Shown here in pieces: positions 44,385 through 56,991 of a stretch of 64,000 nucleotides of DNA. The notes under the pieces were generated by a model, which was not told where the DNA came from, searched no databases, and worked only from the letters and a program-made list of their open reading frames with translations. Position 1 is the first letter of the stretch. Each line of letters opens with the position of its first letter. The position numbers and the translations under genes are program-made. The stretch lies in NCBI RefSeq assembly GCF_026151205.1, contig NC_087080.1, positions 15,819,337 through 15,883,336 of the forward strand. Direction: 5' to 3'. Source of the stretch: Bolinopsis microptera. Taxonomy: Eukaryota; Ctenophora; Tentaculata; Lobata; Bolinopsidae.

Positions 44385-46348
44385 GATCTCTGAATCCTGA
44401 TTGCTATTAATTATGCAAATTTTAACCAATTTTGTTCATTATTTCAGAATATTATTTAGTAGACAAATTACTTTCGAACTGTGTCCATATTATTTATTCA
44501 AATCTAAAACAAAAAAAATTATTTGACTTCAAAATTTTTCAATCTGTATAAGAGCTAATTATGACGAAGGGAGGTCACAAAGCTTCGTGCCGGGGTGTTT
44601 ATGTAAATTCTAAACCCTAACCCTAACAGTAACCCCGAAGCCATCCCATATCCATAACCTTAATCACAACCCTAACCGGGTTAGAATTAGGGTAACCCTT
44701 TGTTACCCTTATATACCATGACCCTTATAGTCATGGTATGTTGACGCGTAGCAGGGTATTTTAGTTTAAGACTTTAAATTAGAATCGCAAAATTAGCCGT
44801 ATTATTCCTCCAAACTTACGACTTAGATGGACTGAGATTAGCCCTTAAAATACAGCTTACACTTTTTACCTTATGATTGGGTCGTTATTCTAAAAAAATT
44901 TGTCAAGAAGTGTGGCTCACCGGTCACTTAACGTCACTTGTAGCGACCAAGGTCTGCGACTGGCTGCAACAGGTGCATATGATCTGTGACACGAGATATC
45001 CTTGTGTTTGGCTTGTACTAACTCTAATTGGGTATTTCGTCACAAGTCATGCGACTCGATATACATAAAACCAATACTAGGGTGGATGGTTTTTTTTTAC
45101 GTTTTTATGGAATTGGTACCGTTGTAAAGCTTACATTATGACAGTTCAGATGGCGAAATTTTTATCGAAAATGGACCTGACATTGTTTTGGAAATAACAA
45201 TAATATCAAATGAGTTTACAATAATATCCATGACCAATTTAACCATACTTAAGCTTTTTGACTACTCCTACAAGATTAGCCTTGCTAAAAGTCGCCTGAA
45301 AAAGGCACTTCTAAAGCTGCAACATGCTTATAATGATTCAGCATGGACTTCAAGCGATTATGACATAATGCAGCTGTCATTTGAAAACAATCCCCTTCAA
45401 CAAATGTAATCCAGTGTTCTCACTTCTCGGCCCACAGGTTCCTCCTATTAAAAAATTTTTGATTTTGGTAAATGTGTGCTGACTCCACCACCTATGTATT
45501 TAACCTAATATTTAGTGTATTACAGGTAGACATTGACTTAGGTAGGTATTTTTCTCTTAAGGTAGATATTAAGAATTTGGTAAATTTCCTAATTGTATGA
45601 CTATTTCCATTATTGAGACGTTTTAAATATTTGATTTAAGAGGTTTTTTTTTATAGGACTGGTTCACAGTGCGAACAGATTCCAGATTTATATATTTTTT
45701 AAGTGATATTTAATAAATGATTAAAAGAACCAATTTTAAAGTTGCCATAGTAAAGCCTTTAGGTCCAAAAATATACCCATTATGCTCACGTAAAAACAAC
45801 TCTAAATCAGTAGGCTGTCACTCTATTAATGCACCACACCGCTTCCTCCACTGCACTAAAAGTTATACAATAAATTCTTCAATCCTAATTTTGTATCGTG
45901 ATGGAGACCGGTGTCCATACAAACATTTTACTAGGTTGCCGTTTGGTGTGAGCAATAGCGAACAGCACGAACACTCCTTTGCCCCGTCAACCTATATCTA
46001 ATCTATTTAAAGAGTGACAACCATACTACACATTGAATTAGGATTCCTTTAAATATCAAATTGATTTATTGTAAACTTGTTTACTCTGTAATAAATGGCA
46101 TAAAATTGAATTTTTGTTTAACTGAATTTTTTCCCGATCCATGACTCAAAAGTGCCGAAGGCACAAAAGAGTCAAGGACAAGGGTTAGCGATCGAGGTTT
46201 TTTTTGTATATGGTAGCTTTGCGACCGTGCCTGCGTGCGAGTGTGCGTGCGTGCGTACGTGCCTGCGCGCGTTGTTGTCGCTGGTGGCAATATTTGCTTT
46301 GTATCCTACTAAGTGTAAAATGCGCTCCCCATGGTTACATAATTCAGC
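44385..46348. other. Region between the secreted-protein gene and the Helitron gene
   Basis: Contains CCCTAA-like runs near 44610-44680. Two short plus-strand open frames (45188-45409 and 45717-46001) have no recognisable domain. The second includes Cys and His residues (CSRKNNSKSVGCHSI, FLHCTKSY) but is not supported as a gene. The left end of the Helitron should lie somewhere here; I could not identify a terminus. Confidence 0.45.
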
Positions 46349-46355
46349 TATAAAT
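46349..46355 (+). promoter_or_regulatory. TATA box of the Helitron gene
   Basis: TATAAAT lies 77 bp before the ATG at 46433, a usual distance for a TATA box with a short 5' UTR. Confidence 0.55.
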
Positions 46356-46432
46356 GCGACCGGGACACGGAACTAACTCTTTTCCCTCGATATTTTCACA
46401 CAAACGTTATAAATTACATTTTGATTAAAGAT

Positions 46433-49400
46433 ATGAGATTCAAGTTATTGCTAATTGCTATTCTCGCCTTTTCTTATGATTTTGGACCTGGCCCTGGCAA
46501 TTTAATAGAAAATGAATGTTATCATGATTTAACTATTGTGTGGTCCTGTGTGGTTGATTTTGTTATGGCTGTTTTAACCCCCCTCGCTCAATTATCCGCT
46601 GGAGTGATTACAAACATTCACTGTTATGTTAATAGCATACAGTATATTTGGTTACTGTTTCTACATCACTCCGTGTATTTCTCTCACAACGGGGGTGGTG
46701 TTTGTAAAGGTTTCAGATTTAGGAGGCTGTTCTTCGTGTCAAACAGGTTGAGTGCGGTGTTAGTCACATCCGTACTCTTGTCGGCTGCTTTCGTGGACAT
46801 CCGCATGCTCTCTACTACAGGTGATGAATTTCACAATTTTATCTAGGCAACGGTATAAATAAAACACGTCATAATTTATAAAGGAATAATATTATTAAAC
46901 ACTTTTATTAAATTTTATTTACAAACACTTATCAATATCATACTAATATTTAACTAGGGTTTTATAAATTGATAATAATACTGTTTCTCTCCTAGGTTTA
47001 ACGCTCTTTGAGTGTGATACCTGGATTGTATTGTGCACACCCCAGGAATTGTTTATTGTTCGCAATTCAATTCTGCCACAATGCAATCTGTGGTCAGGTG
47101 TGTGCAGTCTGCTGTTGTTGCTCTCTGGAGATATTGAGTTAAATCCAGGACCAACCACATCATTTGTGCAAACTAATGATAGAACCGTGTTTACTGACAA
47201 GAAGGTTAATTTCTTTATAATCTTCTGTGCTCCTTTATTTCAAGTATTCGCTTTCAATGCAATTGTTAACAATTCCATTTAAGATGTTTAATTAACCCCA
47301 AATTTGATAGATGCACTTATCACTAATATTCCCTATTTATCAGGTCGTTGTTATTGGAGATTCGATACCAAAGTATGTAGGGGATAGTACCAATGAAACA
47401 GAGAAAGAAAGGTTTGTGGATTCATACAAAAGTTTAGAAGTCCTTGCATGTCGAGGCAAGGCCATCTCGCAGATTACTGACTGTGTGTACAATCTCAGAC
47501 GGGCAGTTGTAGATTTACAGGCTGATATCGTTTACGTTTTGCTGGGCACCAATAACATCTGTGGTCGCTCAGCTTGTAATCAACAACAGTTTGCAGCTGC
47601 TTTCAATGAATTCATTGATGCTGTTAACAATAAATTCAAACGTGCTCATGTTATTGTCAATGTCATAATACCTAGACTTGATATTAGCCCTACCTTAATG
47701 GACAAGTTAGCTGCTTTCAATAAGGAAATACATGGTCTTTCGTTTAGGCGTGGATGTACTGTAATTTCATCCCCCTGGGACAAAACTAGAACAGATCCTA
47801 GGGTCTATCTGGCTAAGGATAACCTGCACCTTAGCTATCGTGGCAATGTCATGTTGAAGAAAATCGTGAAAGCAAATATTCACGCTTACTCACATGGCAT
47901 CTCCTCATTGCCACATGATCTACTCTGCTATGTCGAGGATAGTTTCCAACCAACGGTTATGCCCCTTTCTTCTTTTCCCAATTATGTAAACAATTCCTGG
48001 GACTCGGCTTACACGGGGTCATCTAAACCTCCACCAGACCCTGCACCTGCTCCTATTGCTTCATTAACTATTCAACCTGTCACTGATTCTCAGGAGGAAG
48101 CGTCCCATTCACAGTACTTTCCTCAACCCGTCCAAGTCCAACTTAGGACATACGCTTCTGTAACATCTCACAGTTTATCTGTTGATCGGACCACTCGCCA
48201 TTACCATCTCAATTCAGATACTACCGTTGCTCAATCTACTCGAAGTCCTCTTCCATCTGTGGGTTCTCATACATCCATACCAGTCACTGTACCACTAACA
48301 GCTCATCAATACGATGATTCCACTCATTTGACCACTAATCCTGCTGTTTCGGCATCTGCATCGGCAACTGCTTCTGCGGCTATAGCTGTTATTCGAACAT
48401 CTACTCTACCAGCTGCCGCTCAACCTATTCTGGCTCCTGCTACATCTGCTTCACCTACCACTGCATCAGCTCCTTCTCCTGCAGACCCTCCTTGTGCTCC
48501 ACTTGCCCTCCGACTTGATTCTGCTCCATCACTTCTTGAACCAGCTCCAACTACTCCTATCCCTAATCCTGTTCCTGCTACCCCTTCATCACTTCCTGAT
48601 CCAACTGCCCAACCAGATGCTACCAATGCTCCTCCATCTGCTTCAACTGACCCTATTGCATCTACGTCATCAATTTTGTCCAAGTGCCCAGATTGGCTTA
48701 GTAAAAGGTTAAGTTATTACAAGAATTTCCTATCTGCCCGTATTGTACAGGAGGTTGAGAAACTGCTTCTAGCAAAGGTTGCACAGGGTATGTTTGTTAG
48801 ACAGGGCATCAATTCTTCAAAGGTCCTTCTTTTCGGTGAGCATAAATATATTTATAACAGGGCCACTATGCATCTTAGTCCTATCCCTATTCGATCCTAT
48901 CCTATACTGCAAACAGTTTTGTTCATGGTCAATATTAAGCTTTCATCCAACTTCAACAGCATATTGGTTAATTTTTACGAGGACCCCTCTATTATCTTAC
49001 CTTATCACAAGGATGATGAGCGGCACTTGGACAAGTCTGCAAAAATTGCAACGCTCTCAATTGGGGCTACACGTAATATGGATTTTGCTGCGTGTAAAAA
49101 GGAGCGCCCCTCATATAGTCAGCAGCTTCTCTCCAATTCTTTATTTGTCATGCATCCTGAGACACAGGTATCTTTTTTTCATCGTATTGCGCCCGGTAGT
49201 TTCTCTTGTCATTCCCTTGGCTACCGTTTCAGTCTCACATTCAGAACGCTCAAGCCAAGATCTACTTCACATCCCAGCACCCTTGATAAGAATGAAGGGG
49301 TGTCGTCTACATTTACTCCTTTACCTAATCCTATTCCTGCTACCCCTTCATCACTTCCTGCTCCAACTGCCCAACCAGATGCTACCAATGCTCCTCCATC

Positions 49401-52400
49401 TGCTCTGGCTCCTGCTACATCTGCTTCACCTATCACTGCATCAGCTCCTTCTCCTGCAGACCCTCCTTGTGCTCCACTTGCCCTCCGACCTGATTCTGCT
49501 CCATCACTTCTTGAAGCAGCTACATTTACTCCTATACCTAACCCTGTTCCTGCTACCCCTTCATCACTTCCTGATCCAACTGCCCAACCAGATGCTACCA
49601 ATGCTCCTCCATCTGCTCTGGCTCCTGCTACATCTGCTTCACCTACCACTGCATCAGCTCCTTCTCCTGCAGACCCTCCTTGTGCTCCACTTGCCCTCCG
49701 ACCTGATTCTGCTCCATCACTTCTTGAACCAGCTCCAACTACTCCTATCCCTAATCCTGTTCCTGCTACCCCTTCATCACTTCCTGATCCAACTGCCCAA
49801 CCAGATGCTACCAATGCTCCTCCATCTGCTCTGGCTCCTGCTACATCTGCTTCACCTACCACTGCATCAGCTCCTTCTCCTGCAGACCCTCCTTGTGCTC
49901 CACTTGCCCTCCGACCTGATTCTGCTCCATCACTTCTTGAAGCAGCTACATTTACTCCTATACCTAACCCTGTTCTTGCTACCCCTTCATCATTTCCTGC
50001 TCCAACTGCCCGACCAGATCCACCATCACAAGAATCTTTGCAACCAGCGTATATCAAGCTACTTCTTTCATCATCCGGTGAATTTACACCACCAGCAGTT
50101 GTACACAGTCCGCAACCTTGCCATAACATAATGTTATTTTTGTCAGCCCACCAACAGCCTGCACAGCTGGCCCACTCTCTCACTTCAACAGCTTCTCCCC
50201 TTCTCTCTCCGCAGATAAATCAGACAGTTCAATTGTCACCTATCTCTTTAAAGTCGCCTATCCCCTCAGACACACTTCCATCGTCATCACCTCATTCTTC
50301 TTCACGTATGCAAATTCAGTCCACATTACCTAACACTTTTTCATTAATACCGTTGTCGATGCAATTTCAAAATAATACGAATTTATATTTGGTTCAACAT
50401 CCCTACAAGTCCCCATACTTATCATATAACAGAAATATTATGCTATCTCTAGCATTATCAACATACCAGCAGCCGACACAGCTGGCCTTCTCGAACACTT
50501 TAAGCAGTGATTATCTTTTCTTGAAGGAACACGGTTCGGTTCAATCACTACCTTTACCTCCTGCCACTGAATTACATAGTTGTTGTAATTCATATGAGCA
50601 ATTGGGTGGTGGGACTAAAAATGAATTTATTGATAATGAAGCTGCCCACTCCTCTGACGATACCCTAGGCATTGACAGTGATACATCTGACTGCATCTTC
50701 GACGACTTTATCGACGACACCCCTATCTCACAAGAGCATGTTCCCTTTTTTGACCCGTACAATGACACTCAGACAGACGAGTCAAAACATAGAAGGCTCA
50801 ATCTTACAGAGGAGAACAAACAGAAGGAGAGAGATAGACAGAAACAGAGAAGACTGAATAAGACGCTGACAGAGGAAGAAAAACAAAAGAAAAGAGACAA
50901 GGCCAAACAGGATAGACTGAACAAGACGCTGACAGAGGAAGAAAAACAAAAGAAAAGAGACAAGGCCAAACAGGATAGACTGAACAAGACGCTGACAGAG
51001 GAAGAAAAACAAAAGAAAAGAGACAAGGCCAAACAGGATAGACTGAACAAGACGCTGACAGAGGAAGAAAAACAAAAGAAAAGAGACAAGGCCAAACAGG
51101 ATAGACTGAACAAGACGCTAACAGAGGAAGAAAAACAAAAGAAAAGAGACAAGGACAAACAGGACAGACTGAACAAGACGCTGACAGAGGAGGAAAAACA
51201 AAAGAAAAGAGACAAGGCCAAACAGGATAGACTGAACAAGACGCTGACAGAGGAAGATAAACAAAAGAAAAGAGACAAGGCCAAACAGGATAGACTGAAC
51301 AAGACGCTGACAGAGGAGGAAAAACAAAAGAAAAGAGACAAGAACAAACAGGATAGACTGAACAAGACGCTGACAGAGGAGGAAAAACAAAAGAAAAGGG
51401 ACAAGGCTAAACAGTACAGACTGAATATGACAGAGGAAGACAAACAGAAAGAGAGGGATAGACTAAAGCAAGCTCGTATTCGACGGAAGCTAACTAAAAC
51501 GGAGGGGTTGCATAACATATCAGTTGAAACCATCACACAGACAATATTTTCACCCCTCTCATCTACTCAGACTTACACCTCACCCCATGACTCAACTAAA
51601 ACAAGCAATTATGACAGACAAAAACATTCTCAGTCACCACCGCGACCGTACAAATTGTTTACTTCCCCATTACCAAATTCTGACAGAGCCACAACTCCTA
51701 CAACATCACTGCCCTCTCCCAGACTTACACAGTCTGCAGAATCTACTAACGAAGCCCCAGATGGTCATGACAAACCCGATTTTGAAGTTATTTCAGCCTT
51801 CCGTAGTATTATGAAAGAATATCCTGAATATGAATGTGCTAATTGCAATACTTTAAATTTTCGTCAAAATGTTGTCAAATTTGACAGAACATCTGCCAAA
51901 TCTGGGAAACAGCAAACTTGGATTTGCAAACGGTGTAACAGTTATCGCAAGTCTAACAAAATTTGTCCACTGGCTACTATACCCATGAAACTCGAAACTG
52001 GTTCATTACCAGACAATCTTGTCATGAATCCAACAGAGACCCGCCTTGTAGCAATGCGTATCCAGTTTATGAAGATACGGTCTTTACCTGCTGGTGGCCA
52101 ACGTGGTATTAGGGGCGCGGTTGTTAATGTCCCGATTGATGCCCAGGAAAGTTGTCTAAAACTCCCTCGGAATATTCCCGATCTTGGAGTTCTTAAGGTT
52201 AAAATTAAGCGTGATGTAAGCCACAAAACTGTTGTTTTAGTTGATGATGTGGACCCTAAGAAATGCATTAATGTCTTAATATGGTTAAAAAAGCATAACC
52301 CACTGTATACTTTCACTGTACTGAATGACGATTGGATTAAAGGCAAATACAATGACCACCAAGACTTCTTTAACGTACATTTTGCAGACAATGCTCATGT

Positions 52401-55400
52401 TATCGCTTCATCGCTGGTTGACGAAATTGTAGCAAACATATGTAATGAGGGTACATACGACCAACTGCCCTATGAGCATTGTATTCAATATAAGGATCCT
52501 CTGCAAAATTTTATCCACGAAGTTCCAGTTATGGACTTTGCACCAGGACAAGGGAAGACACCGATACCTGCCTTATCTGACTCATTAGCAGAGCCTTTAT
52601 CATTTCCGAACCTGTTTCCCCTGGGGAAAGGCCATTTTCATGACTCAGATAGGCAAGCCTTGATTGCCAGCAAACTTATCCCAAAGTTAAGTAGAAAACA
52701 ATATGCTAAACATCACCTTTACTCTGCAGATAGAAAATTTGCCATGGATCCTGAGTACATATTTTTCACGCAAGCATGTGTCGAACGTGAATCAATCTAC
52801 AATGCTGCATCAATACACCTTCAAAAGTCACGCAAAATCAGCACAGATGGTATTAGGTTGACAGCCGGTCTTTTTACTAATAAACTCATAAGCACAGAAC
52901 AATTATTGAATAATATTGATGCATTTCGTTACATGAAAGACGTTAAGGGCACACCTGCATTCTGGCAGAGGGTAAAAAGCGATGCGTTGGGCATGGTTAG
53001 TCAATTGGGTACCTTCACGTGGTTCTTAACTTTTAGTTTCAATGACTTGGTTTATTCGATTCCAGCCATATTGACTTTGATGGGGATAGAACCTTCCGAT
53101 CAATTACTAACGGACATTTCGTGGCATCGCAAACATGAGCTCTTGCGTACTGATCCGGTTATAGCAGTTCGCATGTTTGATAGATATATTCGTAAAATAA
53201 TATCGTTCCTTCTCGAGAAAAAACAAATTCTTGGCGCAACCGAGGCTTATACAGGCCGTGATGAATTTGGTGACAGGGGCTCTCCACATTTTCACATGAT
53301 GTTAAAGTGTATTGGAGCACCTATAGTTGGGGTGGATTCTATTGAAACTATAATAAAGTATATAGACAAATACATCACTACTAAAAAACCTACCCCAGAG
53401 GAGGATCCTGTGCTTAGTGCTTTGGTAAAACTCCAAACACATTCTCATACAAAAACTTGCAGAAAAGGTGTTGCTGAAGATGCTTGCAGATTCTTCTTTC
53501 CGAGGCCAATTTCCAGAAGAACTATCATTGTAGATGCTGACGGAAAAGAGATGACCAATGCTGACCTACACAATATATCAGCAGACAGGAACAAAGGCCG
53601 AAAAAGTCGTGTCATCTATATTAGGCAAATCGGTGCGGAGCTTATAAATCCGTACAATGAAACGTTGCTTCGTTGCTTGGAATCTAACATTGATGTTCAG
53701 TATATTGTGGGGATGTGGGACATGGTCAATTATTTAGTTAATTATGCGACAAAAACTGAGAAGGACGTTTGCGATGCCATGAAAGACGTCAAAAATAATA
53801 TTATGCATGATGAAAACAAGAATGCTCGAGACAAATTAAAATCACTAGGAAATGTTTTCATTGACGCAAGGTCTGTTTCCATACAAGAGTCTGTATTCCG
53901 AACAACTGACCTACCCATGAAATTCTCGTATCCTAAGGTGATTTTTGTGCCATCAGACATGCCTGATCAACGCCATGGTATGTTAAAGTTCCGTCGTGAC
54001 ATGGAAAATATGCCTGAAGACTCTGATGACATATTTATGAAAGGGTACATTGATCGTTATCCACAGAGGCCTGATTCTTTGAAGGAAATGTGCTACAAAG
54101 AATTCGCTGTAAATTATGAAAAATGTTGTAATATTACGAAATCTAATGTTGACCGAACTATTCAGTTGAAGGACGCAACATTGGGAACAATGATTAAAAG
54201 GACTGGTCCTCAAATTGTTCGTAGTCACACACCATCTAGAAAAACAGATCCGGAGAAATACTACTATAGCAAGATTTGTTTATACTTTCCTTGGACTGAT
54301 GAGGCACAAATATTGGGGAATTATACTACAGTTGAGGAGTCATTTGTTGCAAAATACGACGTCATAAAATTAAACATGCAAAAATTTGAACACATTGATG
54401 AGGCAACCCTTGATTCTATGATAAGTGAAATTACCGAAGATATTTTAAATTCGCACGTGCCCATTAATGTTCACGATGACAAACTTGATCCGCGTGGTCT
54501 CGCAAGCCATCCACCAAACAATTTGAAACGTGAAGAGGATACTGAAAACTTCAAGTTCACTTACGAGGAGCCACCAATTACCGAACAAGAATACAACAGT
54601 ATGGTCAGCTCTCTCAATGAAAAGCAACGTGACATATTTTCTATGATTCAGACTCATGCTCAGAACGCGAACGATGGTAAGAAAGTAAACCAACTTATAC
54701 ACTTCATAAGTGGAGCTGGTGGTGTTGGTAAATCATTCCTCATTACAGCTATAAGGCACTGTATAAACCGCACGTTCAAAAGAGGCTCCCACAACTCTGC
54801 TGTTTTGGTTTCCGCCAGCACTGGTGTTGCTGCCGCCCTCATAGATGGACAAACCGTTCACAAGTTACTTCAACTTGATTGCCAAGAGGGTGGTTTTTTT
54901 AATCAAAAGTCTTTAAATTCTGCAAAAAGAGACAAAATGTTCAACTCCATCTTTAAGCATGTTAGGTACCTCATCATTGACGAAGTATCTATGATAGGCA
55001 ATACAAATTTAAATCAAATTCACAGCAGATTAAATCAATTATTCGGGATGTCCGGCACCAAAGACTATTTTGGCGGAATAAACATCATTTTTGTAGGAGA
55101 TCTCTTCCAAATTCCACCCGTGCAACAAACTAAAATATTCGATCCGAGGGGCCTTGCAGCACTTGGTGTCAATTTTTGGAAAGATTTCTGTACCTTTTCT
55201 GAGCTGACTGACGTAGTTAGGAGCAAAGGGGACGCGCCCTTTACTGAACTTTGTCATCGGCTAAGGACTGGGCAGCATACCGAGAAAGATGTTAGTTTAC
55301 TACAGTCAAGAGTGATACCACAATTACCAAACGTAAGTCAACTCATGGACAGTATGCTTCTATTCTCTACAAATGCAAAATGTTCTGAGCATAACAAAAA

Positions 55401-56991
55401 GTGTGTTGACCACCTTACAGCTACCACCAAAGTTCATAACATTATGGCCCATGATAAGTTCTCTAATGAGCAGTTTAACAATAGCAATCAGACTGACAAA
55501 CGTGACAAAAAAAACATCAAAGACTATGTTACTGACGACATAAACAAGACCGCTGGACTGCCAACCTCAATTATTTTAGGGCTTGGGGCACGTGTAATGG
55601 TCCGTGCAAATATCAACGTGAATGATAAATTATGTAACGGTGTTTGCGGAACTGTGAAGCACATTAAATTCAAAAATACCCCAGACACGTCTAACAGCAA
55701 CAATGTGTCTGTGAAAGTTATAGACAAGGTATATGTTAAATTTGATATGGAAAAAGTTGGTAGAAAAATAATGCATTTGTGCAACAAATTTTGCCATCAA
55801 AATTGTACACTAGCAGGTACAGTGCCGATCAGTCCTGTAGAAAAACAGTTCAAGTGCAAAAAGGTTAAGAAAACAAATGTATGGCTAAAAAGGTACCAGC
55901 TACCACTAACATTGTGCTGGGCCTCAACTATCCATAAATGTCAAGGAGTCACCTTGCAAAATGCATACATAGACCTCTCTGGCATAAACTGGAAGGCGGG
56001 CATGGCCTACACAGCTATATCACGGCTCACTTCGATGGCAGGTTTGTTTCTCATCTCCTTCGATAAAAGGTGCATAAGAACAGACCCTCAAATAGTAAGA
56101 GAATATAAACGTCTTCGATCCTTGCCTCCTTTCCAGTTAAATGATGCAACAAGTGACATCATTAAATCTCCTATTATTCAACCGAGTGAAAGTCCACAGA
56201 GTGAAAGCTCCCTTGCAAGCACTCGATTATCTTCACAGAAATTACGAACCCCACCAAGCCCTTCAAGTAGGCCTCTTTCCAAAAAACAACGAGTTGAAAG
56301 CCCTACACTACCAAACAGTAAACGGCCTTCACCAGCATCTCCCATCATTAACGGTAACCGCAAGTGTCCTCGGTTATCTTCACCTGCAATGGCTACACCA
56401 AATTCGCAATTTAACAGCCTATTGTCAAAGGGTAAGGCCTACGTCATAGACTTCAACGATGACCCGCAATCCAGCCGTTTTGCCACACAGTTGGTCACAC
56501 TGGGTTTTAATGTCCGGAGGACAATAAATCGCTTCCAGGAAGGTGTCAGCTGTGGCTACATAGCGGCGCGGGTTATTGCTAAATTGAATGCGGCTACTAT
56601 TTCAAACGTCAACTGTTTCGATATTGATGTATTCGATTGCAATTACAATGGCAGAAACAGTGCTGAACTAGACATGGTAGCGGTGGCAAATATCCATCTG
56701 GGGTTGCCTGGTTCCAAGCCTCATTTTTTGTATGCTTCACAATGCCTTACTTTGATTACTTTTTACTCCATGCTCTATTATAACAAGTCTATAGCAACCT
56801 TAAATTTCAATGAACTCAATATAGAGCAACCGTTGAGTAAGACTAGCTTCACACATAAACTCAATCAAATTGTCGTACAAGACAAGGCAATTCCACCAAC
56901 ATTTTTTACAGTTAATGCATCGGACCAGCAAGGGACACACTGGTTTGTGGTAGTTATTGAAATACCTTTAGATTCGCAGAATGAGCAGTAG
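46433..56991 (+). CDS. Giant Helitron polyprotein: 2A, SGNH esterase, AlkB-like oxygenase, HUH Rep, Pif1 helicase, cysteine-protease-like tail
   Basis: Rolling-circle transposon protein. Exons 46433-46820, 46996-47204 and 47344-56991 join in phase to about 3414 aa. The last exon alone is open for 3226 aa from ATG 47311. Order: hydrophobic leader (MRFKLLLIAILAFSY); 2A motif DIELNPGP (47130-47153); SGNH hydrolase with GDS (47356), LLGTNN and DNLHLS (47818); AlkB-like fold with HxD (YHKD, 49006) and FFHRI (49180); 213-bp Pro/Ala/Ser repeats (48430-50010); 60-bp Lys/Glu repeats (50850-51420); a CxxC-x-CxxC region (from 51835); Rep with HFH (53287-53295) and NYLVNYATK (two Tyr, 53731 and 53743); helicase with GAGGVGKS (about 54712), LIIDEVSM and TIHKCQGVTL; C-terminal protease-like region with SCGY (Cys 56551) and GTHWFVVV (His 56938). 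The nuclease should nick and join DNA and the helicase unwind it; the other domains' roles are unknown. There is no stop or frameshift, so the element may be recent. The weak donor GTTAAT at 47205 makes the second intron less certain. Confidence 0.9.
46821..46995 (+). other. Predicted first intron of the Helitron gene
   Basis: It runs from GTGATGAATT to TTTCTCTCCTAG and contains in-frame stops. The exons on each side are phase 1 and continue hydrophobic sequence into the 2A region. Confidence 0.7.
47130..47153 (+). other. 2A ribosome-skipping motif (DxExNPGP type)
   Basis: The eight codons give DIELNPGP, preceded by a Leu-rich segment (VCSLLLLLSG). Canonical 2A peptides have D-x-E-x-N-P-G-P and release the upstream product after the Gly. 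Here that would separate the hydrophobic N-terminal protein from the esterase-helicase protein. Confidence 0.88.
48430..50010 (+). repeat. 213-bp in-frame tandem repeat coding a Pro/Ala/Ser-rich linker
   Basis: Unit starts at 49405, 49618 and 49831 are exactly 213 bp apart; an earlier copy starts at 48430, before the AlkB-like segment. Each codes about 71 aa (TSASPTTASAPSPADPPCA and so on). One copy is thus separated from the others by the oxygenase domain. Confidence 0.95.
50850..51425 (+). repeat. 60-bp in-frame tandem repeat coding a Lys/Glu-rich helix
   Basis: About ten copies of a 20-residue unit (LNKTLTEEEKQKKRDKAKQD). A long charged, probably single alpha-helical or coiled-coil rod. 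Copies are nearly identical at DNA level. Confidence 0.95.

Noticed and set aside
48420-50183. Minus-strand Gly/Ala-rich open frames
   Set aside because: Shadow frames of the Pro/Ala/Ser repeats of the Helitron protein.
50769-51536. Minus-strand Leu/Ser/Phe-rich open frame resembling a membrane protein
   Set aside because: Antisense reading of the 60-bp Lys/Glu repeat.
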